From JAJYUU01 sp963822955 (GTDB lineage Bacteria > Actinomycetota > Actinomycetes > Streptosporangiales > Streptosporangiaceae), in the NCBI GenBank assembly GCA_963822955.1, contig CAWGJS010000002.1, forward strand, positions 806,001-870,000: DNA of 64,000 bases, in the 5' to 3' direction. Below, piece by piece: positions 59,390-64,000 of this stretch. Below the pieces are notes generated by a model that was given only the letters and a program-made list of their open reading frames with translations, did not search any database and was not told the DNA's origin. A program made the translations under genes and the position numbers. Numbering within the stretch: the first letter of the stretch is position 1; every line of letters begins with the position of its first letter.

Positions 59390-59731
59390 ATGCAAGTGGT
59401 GGCGCTTATCATCCTCTTCGCCTGGGTCGCCTTCTGGATCTACTGGCTAGCCGTGTCCGTTGGCGTCAAGGCTGGACGGACAAGGTGGGGAAGCTTCGCC
59501 ACAGCCGGCCCGTACCGCGGCGTCCGCCATCCCATTTACCCGGGCCTCATCCTCGCCATGGTGGGGACCGCGGTGGCGGTCAGCTGGTACTGGCTGATCG
59601 CCGTTGCGCTGCTGGCGGCATATTTCATCTACAGCGCCACCAGGGAAGAGCGTTACATGACTGGCGCGTTCCCCGATGCGTATCCCGCCTACAAGAGGCA
59701 CACCAAGATGCTGATCCCGTTCGTCCTGTGA
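59390..59731 (+). CDS. Small isoprenylcysteine carboxyl methyltransferase-like membrane protein
   Basis: ATG 59390 after GCGAGGAGAAC; 113 aa. Three helices surround the motif GPYRGVRHPIYPGLIL, the H-P-x-Y-x-G core of ICMT/PEMT-like methyltransferases, and the C-terminal helix ends EERYMTGAFPDAYPAYKRHTKMLIPF, also typical. Full-length members have five helices, so this is a short form. Methyl acceptor unknown; a lipid or quinone is possible. Confidence 0.8.
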   Translation: MQVVALIILFAWVAFWIYWLAVSVGVKAGRTRWGSFATAGPYRGVRHPIYPGLILAMVGTAVAVSWYWLIAVALLAAYFIYSATREERYMTGAFPDAYPAYKRHTKMLIPFVL

Positions 59732-59750
59732 GATCGCCGGTCTCGCACGG

Positions 59751-61136
59751 TTAGTGCGTGCGTTCGTGTTCTCGCGGCGCGGGCAGCGAGGTGGCTGACG
59801 CGCCTGGAGCGACCGGCGGCGGCCTGCCGATCAGCTCGATCAGGCCCAGCACGATCAGCAGCAGCACGACAATCCAGATCACCACAGCAGCTGTCGGCCG
59901 GCTCCAGAACACGAAGGCGAGAACGGCCACAATGACTGCGCCGATCCGCAAGGCTCTGCGATGGCCGTAGGTCCACCGGCCCACGGGCCCGGTGCTCAGG
60001 CCTGCGCGATCGCCGTGAGCCCGGACCCAGCCAAAGCCCCTGGAGAACGCCGCCCGGGTGCGGACCGCGGTGACGGATGGCCCGGTGATGAAGGCTGCGC
60101 CCGCCACAACGAGGCCGACAACAAGCAGCGTCCGCAGGCCCTGCTTGATGAACCGGACCAGCGTGTCATACAGGGCCGCAGCCGCGTCGGCTGGCACCTT
60201 GCTGTTGGGGATCGAATTCAGGTAGATGCCGCGGAAGATGAGCAGGCCTGCGGCGAGGACCAGCATCGCGGCGGCCACGCCGAGGCCGGCGCCGATCAGT
60301 GCTCGCCGGTGGCTGCGGGCGATGTAGACGCCGCTGGCCAGCAACAGCAGCGTGAGGATCGGCAGCACGATCTTGAGGTCGTTGATCAGCCGGTATCCGG
60401 TTTGGGCCTTGACGAAGTACTTCGCCGAGAACAGCTCAAACGTCGGGTTAATCGGCGGCACCCGGTCGACGATTGTCAGTCCGCGGGCGCTGATCCGTTG
60501 CTTGGCCACGTCGATGAACGGTCCCAGGCCCAGGGTGACCTGTCCGTTCCTGACCGAAAGCGCACTGCTCCCCTGTCCCGACAAGGCCTTGACCAGGTGC
60601 GCGTGCGCGACAGTGTTCAGGCGGACCCACAACTGGGCGAAAGCGGAGCTCGTGACGACCTTGTGCACCTGGGAGTGAATGTAGCCCGCCACAGCGCTGA
60701 CGATTGACGGCGTGAAGCTCTTCAGCAGCGACCCGGCCCGGGTCAGGCCATGGCTGGACAGCGCGCCCGCCGCCTGACTGGTGAGCGAGCTGACCGGAAT
60801 GTGGCTGGTGATCTCAGCCGTGATCTTGTCGGTCAGCGCTCCCTGGATGGCCGGATTGCTGGCCAGCGGCGCGATGTTCGCCACGTACCTGCTGGTGTCA
60901 GACACCTGGTTGGCGGTCCAGACTGCGAGCACGGACATCGGCGCGAGCACGCAGCCAAGGACGATGAGCAGGCTCGCCACCGGGCCGCGCCAGCCCACCC
61001 TGGCTCGCCGGCTGCCGGGCGGGCGCTTGTGGAGCTCGGCGACCTCAGCGCGGAGCCGCTCAAGCTCGGCCCGCTCCCCAGGGTCCAGAGGCTGCTCGCC
61101 ATCTGTGGCTGTGTACCCGCCACCCGGTTGAGACAC
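59751..61136 (-). CDS. Actinobacterial integral membrane protein, function unknown
   Basis: The 461-aa product has a charged, coiled-coil-like N-terminus (ERAELERLRAEVAELHKR), one helix (VASLLIVLGCVLAPMSVLAVWTA), a large extracellular part of about 190 residues (DTSRYVANIAPLASNPAIQGALTDKI; VGLGPFIDVAKQRIS-like segment), and then four to five C-terminal helices. This arrangement is common in actinobacteria but uncharacterised. Tail: PAPREHERTH. Confidence 0.75.
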   Translation of the reverse strand: MSQPGGGYTATDGEQPLDPGERAELERLRAEVAELHKRPPGSRRARVGWRGPVASLLIVLGCVLAPMSVLAVWTANQVSDTSRYVANIAPLASNPAIQGALTDKITAEITSHIPVSSLTSQAAGALSSHGLTRAGSLLKSFTPSIVSAVAGYIHSQVHKVVTSSAFAQLWVRLNTVAHAHLVKALSGQGSSALSVRNGQVTLGLGPFIDVAKQRISARGLTIVDRVPPINPTFELFSAKYFVKAQTGYRLINDLKIVLPILTLLLLASGVYIARSHRRALIGAGLGVAAAMLVLAAGLLIFRGIYLNSIPNSKVPADAAAALYDTLVRFIKQGLRTLLVVGLVVAGAAFITGPSVTAVRTRAAFSRGFGWVRAHGDRAGLSTGPVGRWTYGHRRALRIGAVIVAVLAFVFWSRPTAAVVIWIVVLLLIVLGLIELIGRPPPVAPGASATSLPAPREHERTH

Positions 61137-61220
61137 GGTTGTCCTTCCGTCGGTCCCTTTAGGGTCAGCCGACGGCTACGCGCGCGCATCACTCCGAGTG
61201 GGTGAATAAGGGTAATCGTT

Positions 61221-61245
61221 CTCCTCCGACCTAGGGCCGGAGGAG
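61221..61245 (-). terminator. Hairpin after the P-loop pseudogene
   Basis: CTCCTCCG and CGGAGGAG pair around a 9-nt loop, just past the minus-strand stop at 61253. Confidence 0.5.
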
Positions 61246-61252
61246 CGCCCCG

Positions 61253-61747
61253 CTAAAGCCAGCCGAGTAACGTCATCAGGTCGTGGGCAACCAGCTGCAC
61301 GGAGCGGTCGTTCGCGACTGCGATGTCCTCCAGGCCAACGCCGTGACCTGCGGCAATCGATGCCTCGGCGTCCCGTAGGTCGTCCACCCTGCCGCTAGTC
61401 ACGTCGCCAGCTAGGCGCTGCCTGATCTGCGCTAGCGGCAGCTCCAGCCGCACGATCCGCAGCGGGAACGGGAGCGCTCTGCGCACAGCCGCCAACTCGC
61501 CGGGATCGCGAAGGGAAGTAGGCCAGCACGAATCGGTCGATCCCGGCTTCCAGGTAGTTGGCCGTGACAGCCGCAAGGTTCTGCAGCATCAGCTGCAGCT
61601 CTCCAGACCGGCTGCCGTCGCTGGGGCTCGCCCAGCTGAGGTAATCAAGATCCAGGAGTGCATACCGCTCCCCCGCGCCTCGAGCAGGGTGGCCATCTCT
61701 GCGGCGACTGAACTCTTGCCCGCGCCGTAAACGCCAGTGATCAGCAC
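61253..61747 (-). pseudogene. Frameshifted P-loop NTPase (kinase-like)
   Basis: GTG 61747 behind CCGGAGG begins LITGVYGAGKSSVAAEMATLLEARG, an intact Walker A of small-molecule kinase/zeta-toxin type. The next part (ERYALLDLDYLSWASPSDG) is one frame over after GCGCGGGGGAGC, where one G of a run seems missing. Near 61512 a second break occurs at TTCCCTTCGC, where one C seems extra, before RDPGELAAVRRALPFPLRIVRLELP. Both breaks are homopolymer-length changes and compensate each other, so a real intact gene of about 165 aa with a sequence error is plausible. Tail: AVANDRSVQLVAHDLMTLLGWL. Confidence 0.75.
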
Positions 61748-61895
61748 GCCCTCCGGATGCGGGCCTGTCCCGAAGTACGGTCGGGAATCACCCGGCCGGG
61801 CGGTCGTGCCGCTGCCGCCCGAACATCTGCTGCCCGTGGGCGGCGCTTACTTCCTGTACCCAGATCACGGGCCGAAGGCCCCGGAAGGGACGAGC

Positions 61896-62228
61896 ATGCC
61901 AACTCCCGAAAAGACTCCTGAAGTGCAGGTCACTACCGAGACCGGGCCAGCTCCCGCGGGGCTGTCACGCAGGTCGATGCTCCGAGGTGCGGCCGGAGTC
62001 GGTGCCGCCGGGCTCGCCGCAACGGCATTAGCTAGCACTCCGGCGCTTGCGGCCAGCCGCGCGCTCAAGCCCGCGGCATCCACGCCGCACCGGCCTGCCG
62101 AGCTGACGGAGCGGCTGAACCGGATCCGGGAGATGACCGACCCGGCTCGGCCGGTTACCGTCACTCACTGGCTAGCCGTCAGCCGCGAGAACCAGCCTGG
62201 TAACGGCTCCAGCATGCCGCGCAGCTAG
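61896..62228 (+). CDS. Small Tat-exported protein
   Basis: ATG 61896 after CGGAAGGGAC; 110 aa. A polar N-terminus leads to the Tat-type motif LSRRSMLRGAAGVGAAGLAATALA and a cleavage region TPALAA. The mature part is only about 60 residues (HRPAELTERLNRIREMTDPARPVTVTHWLAVSREN in pieces). No family recognised. It overlaps no neighbour and converges on the sugar ABC ATPase gene. Confidence 0.6.
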   Translation: MPTPEKTPEVQVTTETGPAPAGLSRRSMLRGAAGVGAAGLAATALASTPALAASRALKPAASTPHRPAELTERLNRIREMTDPARPVTVTHWLAVSRENQPGNGSSMPRS

Positions 62229-62255
62229 GCAACCGTCGCCATGCGACGGAAGGCG

Positions 62256-63428
62256 CTAGCCGCGGATCGCCACACCGGTGGCCGGGTCAAAGAAGTGCAG
62301 CCTGGTCGTCTCAACGTAGACGCGAGCGTTCTGGCCTTCGGCCAGGGTCGTCTGCGGGTCCATCCGGGCGACCAGCGTGGCCAGCGAGGTGACGTCCTGC
62401 GCGGCTCCGTCCGCGTGGTGCGCGACTGCGCCGATCCCGCAGTGAATCTGCACGTCGGAGCCGAGCTCTTCACGAAGCCGGACGGGCAGCTCGATGACAG
62501 AGGCGGAATCGGCATCGCGCATCAGCGCCGCATCTGACAGGTGCTCCGGCCGGATGCCGAGAACGATGTCCCGGCCGAGGTACTGTTCGAGCGCAGTGCG
62601 CTCTGCCATGACCTGCGCCGGGATGACCAGGCGATGATTGCCGAACACTACGTGCGGGCCGGCTGAGCCATCCGGGCCTCGCTCCAGCCTCGCGTCAATC
62701 AGGTTCATCGGCGGCGATCCGATAAATCCGGCCACGAACAAGTTGGCCGGGCTCCGGTACATCTCCTGCGGCGACGCGACCTGCTGCAGGACACCCTGGT
62801 TGAGGACCGCGACGCGGCTACCCAGCGTCATCGCCTCGGTCTGGTCATGGGTGACATAGATGGTTGTAGTACCGAGCGAGCGCTGCAGCTGGGCGATCTC
62901 GGCCCGCATCTGCACGCGAAGCTTGGCGTCAAGGTTGGACAGCGGTTCGTCCATCAGGAATGCCCGCGGCTGGCGCACGATAGCCCGGCCCATCGCGACC
63001 CGCTGCCGCTGCCCGCCCGAGAGCTGCCGCGGCTTGCGCTCCAGCAGGGATTCGAGCTCAAGTATGCGCGCAGCCTCGGTCACCCGCTTCTTCATTTCGG
63101 CCTTCGGCACCGACCTGCGGTACTTCAGGCTGAACGCCATGTTGTCGAAGACCGACAGGTGCGGATAGAGGGCGTAGCCCTGGAAGACCATGGCGATATC
63201 GCGATGGCGCGGCTCTACGTCGTTGACCGGACGGCCGTCGATGAAAATGGTGCCGGAGCTGACCTCTTCCAGCCCGGCGACCATGCGCAGCGCTGTCGTC
63301 TTCCCGCAGCCAGAGGGACCAACGAGGACGAGCAATTCACCGTCGGAGACCTCCAGGTCTAGCGACCTGACGGCGGTCGTCCCTCCGGGGAACTGCTTTG
63401 AGACCGCGTCGAGCACGATCTTGGACAT
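62256..63428 (-). CDS. Sugar ABC transporter ATP-binding protein (UgpC/MsmK/MsiK-like)
   Basis: ATG 63428 with TAGGAGCAAGG upstream; 390 aa. Walker A GPSGCGKT (near residue 38), Q-loop VFQGYALYPH, signature LSGGQRQRVAMGRA, Walker B FLMDEPLSNLD, and VTHDQTEAMTLG are intact, followed by MalK-type regulatory TOBE domains (VLGIRPEHLSDAAL). In actinomycetes one such ATPase often serves several sugar importers. It is 10 bp downstream of the SMP-30-like gene, in the same operon, so a sugar-acid or sugar uptake role fits. Confidence 0.92.
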   Translation of the reverse strand: MSKIVLDAVSKQFPGGTTAVRSLDLEVSDGELLVLVGPSGCGKTTALRMVAGLEEVSSGTIFIDGRPVNDVEPRHRDIAMVFQGYALYPHLSVFDNMAFSLKYRRSVPKAEMKKRVTEAARILELESLLERKPRQLSGGQRQRVAMGRAIVRQPRAFLMDEPLSNLDAKLRVQMRAEIAQLQRSLGTTTIYVTHDQTEAMTLGSRVAVLNQGVLQQVASPQEMYRSPANLFVAGFIGSPPMNLIDARLERGPDGSAGPHVVFGNHRLVIPAQVMAERTALEQYLGRDIVLGIRPEHLSDAALMRDADSASVIELPVRLREELGSDVQIHCGIGAVAHHADGAAQDVTSLATLVARMDPQTTLAEGQNARVYVETTRLHFFDPATGVAIRG

Positions 63429-63438
63429 GTCCTTGCTC

Positions 63439-64000
63439 CTATCCGGCGTAACAAGCCATTGCCAGCCCTCGCGCGCCCGGCTTGGCTCGCAGCAGATGAC
63501 CAGCTAGCGGTTCGGTAGCGCGCAGTTCAGCCCGCATCCCTTCCCAGGCCGTGGTGACATACAGCTCATCCAGGTCCGGTCCGCCGAAGCCCGGGCAGGT
63601 CGGGCGGCTGACTGGCACCGGAAAGCGCCCCAGCATCTCGCCGTGCGGCGAGTACCGCCGCACGCAGCCGCCGTCCCACATGGCGATCCACAGGCACCCG
63701 TCGGCGTCAACCACCAGGCCGTCCGCTAGTCCCTCGCCCGGTTCGAAGGTGATCAGATCGCGCTCGTCGCTGAGCTCGCCGGTCCGCAAGTCGAAGCTGA
63801 ATGCGCGCACCCGGGACTGCGCCTCCCCGGAGTCGGTGTAGTAGAAGACAGTGGCATCCGGACTCCAGCCGAGCCCGTTCGACTCCGTGACGCCGCTGAA
63901 GACCTCGGTCACCGAGCCGTCCGGATCGAGCCGGTAGAGCGAGCCGGTCCCGGCCTGACCGTCGGTGGCACTGGTACCCGCCCAGAACCGGCCGGCCGGA
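63439..64000 (-). CDS. SMP-30/gluconolactonase-like hydrolase, N-terminus outside window
   Basis: The visible 186 residues are the C-terminal part of a six-bladed calcium-dependent lactonase: RFWAGTSATDGQAGTGSLYRLDPDG, ESNGLGWSPDATVFYYTDSG (conserved Asn-Gly ligand region), GLADGLVVDADGCLWIAMWDGGCVRRY (catalytic Asp region), and CPGFGGPDLDELYVTTA. The frame stays open to the right edge. These enzymes open sugar lactones in the cytoplasm, which agrees with the adjoining sugar ABC ATPase gene. Confidence 0.92.
   Translation of the reverse strand, partial: PAGRFWAGTSATDGQAGTGSLYRLDPDGSVTEVFSGVTESNGLGWSPDATVFYYTDSGEAQSRVRAFSFDLRTGELSDERDLITFEPGEGLADGLVVDADGCLWIAMWDGGCVRRYSPHGEMLGRFPVPVSRPTCPGFGGPDLDELYVTTAWEGMRAELRATEPLAGHLLRAKPGARGLAMACYAG

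Overview
The window is high-GC DNA with dense, short-spaced genes, many GTG/TTG starts, ATGA/GTGA stop-start overlaps, Ala/Gly/Arg-rich proteins, lipobox and Tat signals, DtxR/IdeR-type iron boxes, a fused TrpEG enzyme, and DUF6412-YidC and CE1758/CE1759-type flavin pairs. Together these point to an actinomycete (Actinomycetota, probably a soil lineage near Streptosporangiales or Catenulisporales). The exact clade cannot be fixed from sequence alone. I see no rRNA, tRNA, CRISPR array, prophage or intact insertion sequence.

Layout. 0-8.4 kb: a CDP-alcohol phosphatidyltransferase cut by the window edge, a PQQ-propeller lipoprotein, an ABC transporter (double-length permease plus an ATPase fused to two KdpD/Usp modules) and a secreted repeat protein. 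8.5-10.2 kb: a broken cation/proton antiporter and a truncated peptidase E. 10.2-11.5 kb: an L,D-transpeptidase lipoprotein. 11.5-15.1 kb: a compact cluster of acyl carrier protein, FkbH-like HAD protein, GNAT acyltransferase and branched-chain polyamine synthase (BpsA type), with a divergent S-adenosylmethionine decarboxylase. 15.1-22.3 kb: a deleted phosphate permease, a flavin disulfide reductase, stress and membrane DUF proteins, a decayed ClC channel, and a DUF6412-YidC pair. 22.2-28.0 kb: a LysR/DapA-family pair, CcdA, a truncated HAD hydrolase, a flavohaemoglobin and a dienelactone hydrolase. 28.2-30.8 kb: fused anthranilate synthase with a Trp-codon leader peptide and attenuator hairpin. 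30.8-35.4 kb: a SIMPL protein, an ornithine cyclodeaminase-family enzyme and a fused molybdenum hydroxylase. 35.6-41.9 kb: hypothetical proteins, an XRE regulator, a sigma factor, a GH18 glycosidase and an NHL-propeller/phosphoesterase fusion. 41.9-47.0 kb: an acyl-ACP thioesterase, a methyltransferase and two polytopic glycosyltransferase-like proteins. 47.0-54.5 kb: an iron-uptake island with an FbpABC-type importer and an EfeUO fusion plus EfeB, each behind iron boxes. 54.5-64 kb: a dehydrogenase remnant, an LLM/MarR/FMN-reductase operon with a perfect operator, VapBC with a perfect operator, a GH1 glycosidase, small membrane proteins, a frameshifted P-loop gene, and a sugar ABC ATPase with an SMP-30-like hydrolase cut by the window edge.

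How the parts work together. The most distinctive system is the polyamine/ACP cluster (11.57-15.06 kb). AdoMet decarboxylase would supply decarboxylated AdoMet, BpsA would build a branched polyamine, and the FkbH-like protein plus ACP plus GNAT could load and transfer an acyl (possibly glyceryl-type) group; this pathway is an inference. The second is the ABC ATPase carrying tandem KdpD-N/Usp modules without a histidine kinase, which suggests direct ligand sensing by a transporter ATPase. The iron island is coherent: both operons start behind TTAGGTAAGCCT-like boxes.

Caveat: several genes carry single-base frameshifts (antiporter, ClC, P-loop gene, start of the NHL gene). At least two lie in homopolymer runs, so some apparent pseudogenes may be sequence errors rather than decay.
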